Assembly: GCF_020171745.1 (NCBI RefSeq)
Contig: NZ_JAIVAH010000004.1
Location: 1 to 64,000 of the forward strand
DNA length: 64,000 nt
DNA from: Prescottella equi
GTDB lineage: Bacteria; Actinomycetota; Actinomycetes; Mycobacteriales; Mycobacteriaceae
Direction of reading: 5' to 3'
Below, piece after piece: positions 56,077 through 64,000 of the stretch. The notes beneath the pieces were generated by a model. That model saw only the letters and a program-made list of their open reading frames with translations, had not been told where the DNA came from and made no database searches. The position numbers were made by a program, and so were the translations under genes. How positions within the stretch are numbered: the first letter of the stretch is position 1; the number at the start of each line of letters is the position of its first letter.

Positions 56077-56334
56077 CGCACAGCTGTAGTCCGTATCGGG
56101 CCCGGTCGGCGCATCTCGCGTCGACCGGGCCCGATTCACTTCCGCGTGACCATCCGGTAGACTGCTTCGAGTTGTCTCGGCGAGGGAGATTCGCGCATTG
56201 CGCTGAATCACCGTGATCGACGCGGCCACGGCTTCGTTAGAGCAGTTTGCTCCGGCCGTCGCGCCTTTCCGCCCCTCGTCGCGACGAACGACCGTCAACG
56301 AATATCTCACGTGAGTTGTAGGAGCCGTTTCACC

Positions 56335-56931
56335 ATGTCTGACGACAACAAGCTCGTAGCCTCTGTCCGTTCCGAGTTCGGCAAGGGCGCTGCCCGCCGC
56401 GCACGCCGCGACGGGCAGGTCCCCGCGGTCCTGTACGGCCACGGCACCGACCCGCAGCACCTGAACCTCCCGGCTCGTGACTTCGCCGCCATCCTGCGCG
56501 CGCACGGCACCAACGTCGTCATCAACCTGGACATCGACGGCAAGGATCAGCTGGCGCTGACCAAGTCGGTCGTCGTCCACCCGATCCGTCGCCACATCGA
56601 GCACGCCGACCTGCTGATCGTCAAGAAGGGCGAGAAGGTCGCGGTCGAGGTTCCGATCGTCGTCACCGGCACCGCCGCTCCGGGCGCGCTGGTCACCGAG
56701 GAGACCACCACGATCAAGCTCGAGGTCGAGGCCCTGCACATCCCCGAGTCCGTCGAGGTCTCGGTCGAGGGCGCCGAGGTCGGCACCCAGATCCTGGCCG
56801 GCGCGGTTGCGCTGCCCAAGGGTGCGACGCTGGCCGACGACGCCGAGCTGCTGCTCGTGAACGTCGTCGCCGCTCAGGCTGCCGAGCCTGCCGCCGAGGA
56901 GACCGAGGCTGCTGCCGAGGCCGAGGCCTGA
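56335..56931 (+). CDS. rplY: 50S ribosomal protein L25/general stress protein Ctc
   Basis: 198 residues, the long Ctc form: L25 domain ([28 protein letters not shown]) plus the C-terminal TL5-type domain and an Ala/Glu-rich tail. It binds 5S rRNA. GGAG at 56319-56323 precedes ATG 56335. It is followed by pth 113 bases downstream, a widely kept pair, although a hairpin lies between them. The 258 bases upstream carry no other gene. Confidence 0.96.
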   Translation: MSDDNKLVASVRSEFGKGAARRARRDGQVPAVLYGHGTDPQHLNLPARDFAAILRAHGTNVVINLDIDGKDQLALTKSVVVHPIRRHIEHADLLIVKKGEKVAVEVPIVVTGTAAPGALVTEETTTIKLEVEALHIPESVEVSVEGAEVGTQILAGAVALPKGATLADDAELLLVNVVAAQAAEPAAEETEAAAEAEA

Positions 56932-56951
56932 TCAGCTCCACGCTGAACATC

Positions 56952-56991
56952 CAGCGGCGCGTCGATCCCGTTCGGGTTCGACGCGCCGCTG
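56952..56991 (+). terminator. 14-bp hairpin between rplY and pth
   Basis: Perfect 14-bp stem (56952-56965 with 56978-56991) and a 12-nt loop, followed by TTGT. It should reduce read-through from rplY to pth, so pth likely has its own promoter or is expressed by partial read-through. Confidence 0.75.
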
Positions 56992-56993
56992 TT

Positions 56994-57020
56994 GTATGAG
57001 CACCGGCCGTATGAGCACCG
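56994..57020 (+). repeat. Tandem 12-bp direct repeat upstream of pth
   Basis: GTATGAGCACCG occurs twice, 15 bases apart (56994-57005, 57009-57020), just before the pth ribosome site. It may be a local duplication within the pth leader. Confidence 0.7.
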
Positions 57021-57044
57021 TCGCATCGAAAGGACTCCCGAGCA

Positions 57045-57623
57045 GTGAGTGACGACACCGGCACCGCAGTGGTCGTCGGTCTGGGCAATCCGGGACCGCA
57101 GTACGAGAAGACCCGCCACAACATCGGTTTCATGGTGGCCGACGTCCTCGCCGGGCGCGTGGGCGGAAAGTTCAGCGCCCACAAGCGCAGCGGCGCCGAG
57201 ATCGTGCAGACTCGGCTCGTCGGTCGGCAGGTGATCCTCGCCAAGCCCCGCTCGTACATGAACCTGTCGGGTGGCGCGGTGTCCGGGCTGGCCCGCTTCT
57301 TCTCCGTGAAGCCGGAGAACATCGTCGTCATCCACGACGAACTCGACCTCGACTTCGGCACCATCCGGTTGAAGCAGGGCGGCGGCGAGGGCGGCCACAA
57401 CGGCCTCCGCTCGATCTCGCAGTCCCTCGGCACCAAGGACTACCTGCGCACCCGCGTCGGCATCGGCCGCCCGCCGGGCCGGCAGGACCCCGCCGACTAC
57501 GTGCTCAAGCCGTTCTCGACCGTCGAACGCAAGGAACTCGACCTCGTCTGCGAGGAGGCCGCGGACGCAGTGGAACTGGTGCTGCAGCTCGGACTCGAGG
57601 CGGCGCAGAACCGGCTGCACTGA
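57045..57623 (+). CDS. pth: Peptidyl-tRNA hydrolase
   Basis: 192 residues. Motifs: [21 protein letters not shown] with the catalytic His, [24 protein letters not shown] and [13 protein letters not shown]. It frees tRNA from prematurely released peptides. GTG 57045 follows AAAGGA. Convergent with the HNH gene. Confidence 0.97.
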   Translation: MSDDTGTAVVVGLGNPGPQYEKTRHNIGFMVADVLAGRVGGKFSAHKRSGAEIVQTRLVGRQVILAKPRSYMNLSGGAVSGLARFFSVKPENIVVIHDELDLDFGTIRLKQGGGEGGHNGLRSISQSLGTKDYLRTRVGIGRPPGRQDPADYVLKPFSTVERKELDLVCEEAADAVELVLQLGLEAAQNRLH

Positions 57624-57648
57624 GGTGGCGCACGCGGGTTTCCGGCCC

Positions 57649-59238
57649 TCAGAACGGCGGATCCTCTTCGGCTGCAATGCCGGTCGATGCGGTTGCCGCT
57701 TTGCCGGTATGCCGCGGTGCGTGTCCCCGACGTCTGCGTTGGCGTGGCGGGATCAGGCTTTCGAGTAGGTAGTCGAGATCGCCCTCCGCGGCCGAATAGT
57801 TCAGCTTGGCAATGGTTCGGCCGTCAGTGAGTCGCGCGAGCAGTTCGCTGCCGACGCCGGCACGAAGATCGTCGCCACGAGATCCGTCGACGAACATCCC
57901 CTGCGGTTCGGTGATCGTGATCCGGCCCGTGGGGTCGGACCATTCCAACCGCCCCTGCCCGATCTGGCGGACGATCCAGTAGCCGAGAGTCTTGAGCCGG
58001 TGGTGTTTTCGACACAGGCAGGCCAGATTCGACTCGGCTGTGAGCCCACCACGAGACGCGTCGTCGTGGTCGAATGGAATCGTATGGTCGAGGTCGCACG
58101 ACGCTGCCGGGGTTGCGCAGTTCGGAAAGCGGCACACGCCGTCCCTGGTTCGCACGATCTCCGCCAGTCGGCCGGTCGGCCGATACGTCAATTCCTGCAG
58201 TCGTTTCCGGGTTCGCGATGCGACCTGCTCCGGGGATTGCCGGGGCGCCGGGAGGCTTCGCCCTATGCCGAGAATCGAACCGGCATCGGTGGCGAGCTCG
58301 GCCCGATCTGCGTCGGACAACGTCAGGACCTGCTTCCACGTTGCATCGGCAGCCAGTTCGCGTGCCAGGTCCGCATCGATCGGACCGTAGCCCGACAGGT
58401 AGCCGGGTGCGTCGTCGAGGCCGAGCAGGGTCGAAGCACTGACCCCGACATGCACGTGAACCGCCACACCGGGTGTTCCGGTGGCATCGAGACCGGTTCG
58501 GGCCGTGCAGTTGTCGAAACCACACCGGCACTCGAGGTGCGCGTGGCCGGAGGCGAGTGCCACCAGCGCGTCGGCCCGCCGTTGCGGGTACGTGCGGGGA
58601 TCACGGGCACACACGTCGAAACTCATCGCGCGTAACCTGCCGGCGAGGATCTGGCCACCTTCCGCCGGGAGCAGCCCGTCGACCTGAGCCATGGCGTCCT
58701 CACGCGCAATGACTCGCACGTCTCGATCTGCGACGGCGTGGCGGCGGCGCTCGCGCGCACCCTCGGGATCGAGACGAGCGATGAGGCGTCGGGCACGAGC
58801 CCTGAGTCCGGTGGTGCTGACACGTTCCGCGCCGTCGAGCAGCCTGCGCTCGATGTCGGCGAGCACGTCGTCCGAGACATTCGCCAGGGCCTCGGAGAGC
58901 GCGTGTGCCTTCGCGAGATCGATCCGGCCGCACGCGAACGCGGCCCGGACCTGATGCAGTCGCCAGCGCAGGTCGCAGCCGAGGCCGATCATCCGCTGGG
59001 CAGCCGCCTCGGTGAGGCCGAGGACACCGGCAACCTCCACGTGCGCGAACTCCCCGTGATGAGCCTCGTTGCGGCCGGCCCGCGCATCCTCCTCACAACG
59101 CATGACGAACAGGTCCGTCACCTGGTCGATTTCGAGAAACTGCTCGCCCGCGATCCGCGTATGACGGGCGACGAGCGCCTCGGACAACGCGGACAACCCC
59201 TCGTCCGCCGTCGCGATCGACACCCCTTTATCGAACAT
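57649..59238 (-). CDS. DUF222/13E12-type protein with HNH endonuclease domain
   Basis: 529 residues from ATG 59238. DUF222 region (about 30-300: MIGLGCDLRWRLHQVRAAFACGRIDLAKAHAL) and a C-terminal HNH domain: VCRFPNCATPAASCDLDHTIPFDHDD...NLACLCRKHHRLKTL, with DH and CxxC-like zinc ligands. These proteins are multicopy in mycolate actinomycetes; an endonuclease role is presumed. A -10 TATAGT ends seven bases before the ATG, so the transcript is probably leaderless. The frame stays open to 59337, but no ribosome site supports that. Confidence 0.9.
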   Translation of the reverse strand: MFDKGVSIATADEGLSALSEALVARHTRIAGEQFLEIDQVTDLFVMRCEEDARAGRNEAHHGEFAHVEVAGVLGLTEAAAQRMIGLGCDLRWRLHQVRAAFACGRIDLAKAHALSEALANVSDDVLADIERRLLDGAERVSTTGLRARARRLIARLDPEGARERRRHAVADRDVRVIAREDAMAQVDGLLPAEGGQILAGRLRAMSFDVCARDPRTYPQRRADALVALASGHAHLECRCGFDNCTARTGLDATGTPGVAVHVHVGVSASTLLGLDDAPGYLSGYGPIDADLARELAADATWKQVLTLSDADRAELATDAGSILGIGRSLPAPRQSPEQVASRTRKRLQELTYRPTGRLAEIVRTRDGVCRFPNCATPAASCDLDHTIPFDHDDASRGGLTAESNLACLCRKHHRLKTLGYWIVRQIGQGRLEWSDPTGRITITEPQGMFVDGSRGDDLRAGVGSELLARLTDGRTIAKLNYSAAEGDLDYLLESLIPPRQRRRRGHAPRHTGKAATASTGIAAEEDPPF

Positions 59239-59244
59239 ATTTTC

Positions 59245-59254
59245 GACTATAGTC
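59245..59254. promoter_or_regulatory. Palindromic bidirectional -10 element
   Basis: GACTATAGTC is a perfect 10-bp palindrome that gives TATAGT on both strands. On the minus strand it lies seven bases before the HNH gene start. On the plus strand it could start a leader of about 115 bases for the RNase H-like gene. No good -35 is seen on either side. Confidence 0.5.
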
Positions 59255-59376
59255 TCGGCCGCCGACAAGAATGTGTGGAATCCCGAGAGCCGTCCATCGG
59301 GTGCACGCGAGCCGGCGATGTCAGACCCTTCGTGCATCGTGGCGAGCGTTCACCCCACCAGTGCGAAGGAGCGCCG

Positions 59377-60243
59377 TTGCTCGCAGTCATCCACATCCGC
59401 CGAAATCAGGGCGCCCGAGCCGAACTCGTCCGCGCAGTCGCCGCGTGGCGCACCGGCGGCGTTACCGAGAGCCGACTGTTCACGTACGGCGATGCGAGCG
59501 ATGCGTCCTACTACGGCGCGGGTCTCGACGCCTTCGCCCAACTCCTGGAGATCTCGGTCGCCAGATCGCAGTCACTCGTTCTCCATGTCACCGACAACAG
59601 GCTGCGCAACGAGATCTGTGCGGTCGTCGAGGCGTTCCCGTCGGTGACGGTCGTAGGCGTGGCCCGCGGCGCGATCATGGAGCTCACGCTCGCGGCGCTC
59701 GACGTACTGGACTCCGACGACCGTGATCGTCTCGTGGCGTACGAGGCACGTGAATGCGAACGGATAGCCGCGCTTCCTGAACTGACGGTCGCCACCGACG
59801 CTTCCAAGTCACGCCGCCGGGGAGTCGGCGTGGCCTGCGTGAGCGAGGAGGGCACTCGGCACCAGAAGGTGTTTTCGAACGTCAAGACCGTGTCTGCCGG
59901 CGAACTTCTCGCCATCGAACTCGCGGTCGACCGGTTCACCAACCGTCGGCTGCACATCCTCACCGACAGCCAGGCTGCACTGCAGCATCTCGGAGTCATG
60001 CGCTCCGACCGTCCGTTGGCACGCGACGGCGAGGCCAACGCGGTGGCGGACCGGATCCGGCACTCGCTGATCGGCCGGGAAGTGCGATTCTCCTGGGTGC
60101 GCGGGCACAGCGGTCACCTGCTGAACGAGACCGCCGACCGACTGGCCGTGGCTGCCCGACGCGCATACGAGGCCGGCATTCCCACCGAGGCCCGGCGCGC
60201 CATCGCCGAGCAGATCGTCGAACCGCTGCTCACCGCAGCCTGA
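59377..60243 (+). CDS. RNase H-like protein with a novel N-terminal domain
   Basis: 288 residues from TTG 59377, six bases after GAAGGA. Residues about 1-130 form an alpha/beta domain I do not recognise. About 133-275 is RNase HI-like: VATDASKSRRRGVGVACV (first Asp), SAGELLAIELAV (Glu), ILTDSQAALQHL (Asp), WVRGHSGHLLNETADRLAVAARR (His and last Asp). All catalytic acids are present, so nuclease activity on RNA:DNA hybrids is plausible. It is divergent from the HNH gene. Confidence 0.88.
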   Translation: MLAVIHIRRNQGARAELVRAVAAWRTGGVTESRLFTYGDASDASYYGAGLDAFAQLLEISVARSQSLVLHVTDNRLRNEICAVVEAFPSVTVVGVARGAIMELTLAALDVLDSDDRDRLVAYEARECERIAALPELTVATDASKSRRRGVGVACVSEEGTRHQKVFSNVKTVSAGELLAIELAVDRFTNRRLHILTDSQAALQHLGVMRSDRPLARDGEANAVADRIRHSLIGREVRFSWVRGHSGHLLNETADRLAVAARRAYEAGIPTEARRAIAEQIVEPLLTAA

Positions 60244-60244
60244 C

Positions 60245-61102
60245 TCAGGACACGAGCGCACCGCGAAGGAGACGGTCGACGGCCCGCCCGTCGGCCAACT
60301 CCGGACGGTCCTCCGGATGCTCGAGGTAGTAACGGAGGAACCAGTACAGCGGTACCGCCCCGACGTCGAACTGGTCGGCCTTGATGGTGATCGTGGTCGG
60401 CGACTTCAGCGCACTCGCAAAGGGACCGCGGTAGTGCCTATCCGACTTCGGCTGCGAACCGTCAGCCGTGACCATGCTGATCATGGAATGACGAGGACCG
60501 CCGCTCATACTGAACGGCTCCAGTTTGTCGATCCGATCCCACTCGACCGACTGCGACTCTGTTGTGCTCCGCACGATCACTTCGACGGGTGTGCAGATGA
60601 CCTGCGGACGCCGGATTCGACCGGCGAGGACGCAGGACAAATACGCGACCAGGTAGGCGCCCATTGCTCCGACGACATACGGGAACACACGCCCCTGCCC
60701 CGCCGTCATCGGAAATTCGTATGCCCGCGTGAACATTCCGATCGAGAACGCGAGGCATGCCCAACAGGCCGCTACGAGGTAAGTCATGAGCGTCCACCGT
60801 GCCCACCGACTTCGAGTGAAGGCGACTCCGCCCTCATTGAAGTGGACTGCGCGCGCTGGGGGCACCGACCTCATCCGCGCGCGAATCATGTCGGGGGCGT
60901 TCATGATCATCGCAGTTGCCGCGACAGCAGCCGGGAAGTAGAACAACCCGTAGACGTATCTGCCCTCGACGGTCGCAACGACTGCTTGGTAACCCCACAG
61001 GATCGCGAAGAATCCGAAGAAGACGACAGCGAGTCCGCCGAGCCACCGCTTGTCCCGAGATTGCGCCCAAGCAGCGGGAACCTGCCGGTATTCGGCGTCC
61101 AT
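60245..61102 (-). CDS. Four-helix membrane protein with PH-like tail
   Basis: 285 residues from ATG 61102. Transmembrane segments at about 21-40, 45-67, 105-130 and 142-165 are followed by a soluble C-terminal domain with a possible PH-like beta fold (CTPVEVIVRSTTESQSVEWDRIDKLEPF). Its ATG overlaps the end of the decayed gene upstream (TGATGG), so the two were translated together. GTG 61111 or TTG 61108 are alternative starts. Function unknown; the fusion of membrane helices and a PH-like domain is common near ESX-type genes in Nocardia/Rhodococcus, by recollection only. Confidence 0.82.
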   Translation of the reverse strand: MDAEYRQVPAAWAQSRDKRWLGGLAVVFFGFFAILWGYQAVVATVEGRYVYGLFYFPAAVAATAMIMNAPDMIRARMRSVPPARAVHFNEGGVAFTRSRWARWTLMTYLVAACWACLAFSIGMFTRAYEFPMTAGQGRVFPYVVGAMGAYLVAYLSCVLAGRIRRPQVICTPVEVIVRSTTESQSVEWDRIDKLEPFSMSGGPRHSMISMVTADGSQPKSDRHYRGPFASALKSPTTITIKADQFDVGAVPLYWFLRYYLEHPEDRPELADGRAVDRLLRGALVS

Positions 61103-61418
61103 CAGCAACACACGGCCTTTCCGACTTCCGAGCCCAGCCAGCCGAACACCTACGAACCGGCTACCGAGCCGCCCCCTGCCGCAACAGGAAACCCGGTCAT
61201 CGCTCCCGCAGCTCCGCCTGCCCAACCACCGGCGGTCCCCGCAACCCCCGCTATCGCGGCCTGACACTTCGCCTCCGCAGAATCCGCGGAGTAGACGTCG
61301 TACAACGCCGTCCTGACCCGGACGTGATCGGTTCGCCCAGATCCGTGGCCGCGATGGTGTCCGAGGCCGCAGCCGTCTCCTGCGTGAACGCACGCAGAAC
61401 CGCCTGGTCCACCAGCAT
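61102..61418 (-). pseudogene. Decayed WXG100-sized gene with glycine-rich tail
   Basis: Starting at ATG 61418 (AGGGGGA upstream) one frame reads [20 protein letters not shown] and on to ATDLGEP. A frame change near 61325 leads into [20 protein letters not shown], then a Gly/Ala-rich segment (GVAGTAGGWAGGAAGAM) and, after an in-frame TAG at 61150-61152, FGWLGSEVGKAV before the TGA that overlaps the next gene's ATG. The total of about 105 codons is the size of WXG100/ESX-type substrates. Helical N-half and glycine-zipper C-half fit a secreted or membrane-active protein. The double lesion suggests a pseudogene, or two sequence errors. Confidence 0.6.
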
Positions 61419-61517
61419 CGAACAGAATCCCCCTGCGTCGAATCCCCCACCGTCCGGCCCCCTGCCGATCGGTTCGGCCAGGATCGCACAGCCCCCGATA
61501 CGGGGCAAACTCGTCCG

Positions 61518-63146
61518 TCAGAGCAGCCCGATCGAACTCGACCGCCGCAGCTTGCCCGACGACGTCTTGGGCAGCGAGCCGGGACCGAGGACGGCGACGG
61601 TGCGGGGCCGGACACCTACCTCGGCGACGACGGCGTGCGCGACCTCGCGCTCGATCCGCTTGACCTCATCGGCGTCGTCGATTGCGTTGGTCTCCACGGC
61701 AACTGCGAAGCTCTCGCGCTTGTCACCGGCGTCGAGGCGGATCGCGACGGCGTTGCCGGGACGCACGCCCGAGACGGATCCGGCGGCACGTTCGATGTCG
61801 GTGGGATAGATGTTGCGGCCGCCCATGATGATGACGTCCTTGGCGCGCCCGCACACGACGACAAGGTCGTCCTCGGTGAAGTAGCCGATATCGCCGGTGT
61901 TGATCCAGCCGTCCGCGTCCTGCGTCGCAACGGGCCCGTCGACCGTGAGATAGCCTGGGGTGACAGACTTTCCGCGCAATTCGATCACACCGACCGCCCG
62001 CCGCGGCAATTCCAGCCCGTCCCGCGCGACGACGCGTCCTTCGAGGCCCGGCACGAGTGGTCCGAGTGTTGCCAACGCGCGCGCGTTGCCACGGGTGGAG
62101 CGGACCGCGAGTCCACCGGCCTCGAGCAGGTCCGGGTCCACCCGGTCGACAATGAGGCCCTGCCCCGGTTCGGGCACCGAGACCGCAAGCGTCACTTCGG
62201 CCATCCCATAGGTCGGCGCGAGCGCGAGCGGGTCCAGACCGAACCGGGCGCCCGCGTCGGCGAGCGCGACCATCGTGTCCGGGTCGACCGGCTCGGCACC
62301 GTTGAGCAGGACCCGCATCGACGACAGGTCGTACTCCCCCACCGGCGCCTGCGTGAGCCGCCGGGCAAGCAGGGAGTACGCGAAGTTCGGTGCCGCGGTG
62401 ACGGTTCCGCGGTACTTCCCCATCAGCTCGGCCCACAGCAACGGGGTCCGGAGGAAGTCGAGCGGCGTGATGTGGACGGTGGTGGCACCGATCTGCATCG
62501 GGACGGTGAGGAACCCGATCATCCCCATGTCGTGGAACAGCGGCAGCCAGCTGATCATCACGTCGCGGTCGGAACTGAACTTGACCCGGTCGATCATCGC
62601 GTACGCATTGGCGTAGAAGTTTCCGTGCGTCAGTTGCACAGCCTTGGGCGATCCGGTGGAGCCGGAGGTCAACTGCTGCAACGCGATATCGGACTCGGAG
62701 GTCGGGGCGGGGTCGATCTCGTCGCCCTCCCGCATCGTCTCGATCGTCACGACGTCGATGCCGCGCTCGACGAGAAGTGGCACCGCCGCCTCGAACGGCG
62801 CGCCGACGACGACGGCCGCGGCGGAGATCATCCGGATGATCGCCTCGGTGTCCTGTGCCCACACCTGCAGATCGGTGCGCGGGGTGGGCTGGTGCAGCAT
62901 CGTCACCGATCCGCCGCGCATCCAGATCGCCTGACAGGCAGGTGCGATGTCGACGGGCATCCCGGCGAGGACGCCGATCGCGTCGCCGTGCCCGATTCCC
63001 GCGTTCGCGAGTGCGCCGGCCATCCGGCGGGCAATGCCGTGGACCTCGCCCCAGGTCTGACGGATCGGGGCGTCCGGTTCACCCGTGATCAGGGCCTGCG
63101 AACTGGTCGCGGCGGTGGCGTACATCTCGTCGGTGAACATACTCAT
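61518..63146 (-). CDS. Fatty acyl-AMP ligase/acyl-CoA ligase (FadD family)
   Basis: 542 residues from ATG 63146 (GGAG at a good distance). The ANL enzyme motifs are [18 protein letters not shown] (P-loop), [19 protein letters not shown] (acyl-adenylate site typical of fatty acyl-AMP ligases), [11 protein letters not shown], and [21 protein letters not shown]-terminal lysine in [10 protein letters not shown]. It activates a fatty acid as acyl-AMP for lipid or polyketide assembly. CoA-ligase activity cannot be excluded. Confidence 0.92.
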   Translation of the reverse strand: MSMFTDEMYATAATSSQALITGEPDAPIRQTWGEVHGIARRMAGALANAGIGHGDAIGVLAGMPVDIAPACQAIWMRGGSVTMLHQPTPRTDLQVWAQDTEAIIRMISAAAVVVGAPFEAAVPLLVERGIDVVTIETMREGDEIDPAPTSESDIALQQLTSGSTGSPKAVQLTHGNFYANAYAMIDRVKFSSDRDVMISWLPLFHDMGMIGFLTVPMQIGATTVHITPLDFLRTPLLWAELMGKYRGTVTAAPNFAYSLLARRLTQAPVGEYDLSSMRVLLNGAEPVDPDTMVALADAGARFGLDPLALAPTYGMAEVTLAVSVPEPGQGLIVDRVDPDLLEAGGLAVRSTRGNARALATLGPLVPGLEGRVVARDGLELPRRAVGVIELRGKSVTPGYLTVDGPVATQDADGWINTGDIGYFTEDDLVVVCGRAKDVIIMGGRNIYPTDIERAAGSVSGVRPGNAVAIRLDAGDKRESFAVAVETNAIDDADEVKRIEREVAHAVVAEVGVRPRTVAVLGPGSLPKTSSGKLRRSSSIGLL

Positions 63147-63314
63147 GGAAGCTCCTGCAAGCTCCTGCCGGTCCTGTGCGGACACTACGGCGGACACTAC
63201 GACTGCGCGGCCGACCCCCGACACGAATATCCGCAAGCGGTGCCGACCTGTTACTCCGGCGCACGCCCCGAGTACCCTGGTAGCGGCCCCGATTCCCTTC
63301 TGAGAGGTTCACCG

Positions 63315-64000
63315 TTGACCAGCGCGCCCGACTCGGCCGAGATCACGACCGCCGAGAAGGCGTCGACCACCGCACCCAAGAACCTCTCGAACGAGGCGGG
63401 TCGACGACGGACATTCGCCGTCATCTCCCACCCCGACGCCGGTAAGTCGACGTTGACCGAGGCCCTCGCGCTGCACGCGAAGATGATCTCGGAGGCCGGC
63501 GCCGTGCACGGCAAGGCCGGCCGCAAGTCGACGGTCTCCGACTGGATGGAGATGGAGAAGGCCCGCGGCATCTCGGTGTCGTCGACGGCCCTCCAGTTCA
63601 ACTACCACTCGGACGAGACGCCCGACGACCAGATCAACGTCGTCAACCTCGTCGACACCCCGGGTCACTCCGACTTCTCCGAGGACACGTACCGCGTCCT
63701 CACCGCGGTCGACGCCGCCGTCATGCTCATCGACGCCGCGAAGGGTCTCGAGCCGCAGACCCTCAAGCTGTTCCAGGTGTGCCGCCACCGCGGCATCCCC
63801 GTCATCACCGTGATCAACAAGTGGGACCGCCCGGGCCGCACACCGCTGGAACTGCTCGACGAGATCGACGAGCGCATCGGCCTCACCCCCACGCCGCTGT
63901 ACTGGCCGGTCGGCATCGCGGGTGATTTCCGCGGTCTCCTCCGGCGCGGTGAGGACGGCGTCGCGAGCGAGTACATCCGGTTCACCCGCACCGCGGGCGG
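63315..64000 (+). CDS. prfC: Peptide chain release factor 3 (5' part)
   Basis: First 228 residues of a protein of about 530; the rest lies beyond the window. TTG 63315 has GAGAGG six bases upstream. GTPase motifs: P-loop [12 protein letters not shown], switch [29 protein letters not shown] (G3) and NKWDR (G4). RF3 recycles RF1/RF2 from the ribosome after termination. It is divergent from the FadD gene. Confidence 0.96.
   Translation, partial: MTSAPDSAEITTAEKASTTAPKNLSNEAGRRRTFAVISHPDAGKSTLTEALALHAKMISEAGAVHGKAGRKSTVSDWMEMEKARGISVSSTALQFNYHSDETPDDQINVVNLVDTPGHSDFSEDTYRVLTAVDAAVMLIDAAKGLEPQTLKLFQVCRHRGIPVITVINKWDRPGRTPLELLDEIDERIGLTPTPLYWPVGIAGDFRGLLRRGEDGVASEYIRFTRTAG

Noticed and set aside
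57649-59238. HNH protein as part of a restriction or defence system
   Set aside because: DUF222/HNH proteins of the 13E12 kind are abundant, usually solitary genes in this group; no methylase or known defence gene is adjacent.

Overview
The window is chromosomal DNA from a high-GC mycolic-acid actinomycete, most likely Rhodococcus/Prescottella. Evidence: uniformly GC-rich codon use, frequent GTG/TTG starts, an ergothioneine cluster, mycothiol S-conjugate amidase (Mca), and two long blocks in the same order as in Mycobacterium. Those blocks are thioredoxin-like/small membrane protein/mca/DUF4307/greA...metB...cbs...SGNH hydrolase/thiolase, and tRNA-Leu/ppx/DUF501/divIC/eno/lytic transglycosylase...mazG/mfd/tetR/tRNA-Gln/glmU/prs. 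No prophage, CRISPR array, rRNA operon or intact insertion sequence was seen.

Layout. 1-770: two tiny related genes (35 and 49 aa, both starting MGS) ended by a strong terminator; they resemble in outline the paired small cell-wall porins PorA/PorH of Corynebacterium. 778-5405: YyaL-type protein, membrane protein and mca in one operon, then DUF4307 and greA. 5497-15446: SEC-C protein, NlpC/P60 hydrolase, metB, a lipoprotein, cbs, SGNH hydrolase, thiolase, BAX-inhibitor-type protein. 15691-24709: RsmC-like methyltransferase, SDR, PhaC-like hydrolase, luciferase-like monooxygenase, AidB-like dehydrogenase, SRPBCC protein, an ECF42-type sigma factor with its YCII partner, and a GNAT-fold protein. 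24800-26776: cold-shock protein, small ANTAR regulator and small poorly known genes. 26881-35120: tRNA-Leu(UAA), ppx/DUF501/divIC/eno, a transglycosylase and the iron-uptake operon efeUOB. 35121-36500 is a recombination scar: a truncated methyltransferase gene and two pieces of an IS481-type transposase flanking an intact DUF6301-like gene. 36501-46184: an ABC-F protein, mazG, mfd, a TetR regulator, tRNA-Gln, glmU, prs. 46251-53785: DUF2461, a zinc-ribbon protein, GNAT, then egtABCD with egtE divergent. 53887-64000: Ser/Pro/Gly-rich lipoprotein, KstD-like flavoprotein, rplY, pth, a DUF222/HNH protein, an RNase H-like protein, a membrane protein with a decayed WXG100-sized gene ahead of it, an acyl-AMP ligase, and the 5' part of prfC.

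How the genes work together. Thiol metabolism recurs: metB and cbs make transsulfuration intermediates, mca recycles mycothiol conjugates, and egtA-E build ergothioneine from histidine and gamma-glutamylcysteine. Envelope and precursor functions are glmU (UDP-GlcNAc), the NlpC/P60 and transglycosylase hydrolases, divIC and the acyl-AMP ligase. Information-processing genes are greA, mfd, rplY, pth and prfC.

Most likely to reward follow-up: the paired MGS peptides, the DUF6301-like gene inside a broken transposase, the decayed secretion-substrate-like gene at 61102-61418, and the short-variable-arm tRNA-Leu(UAA).
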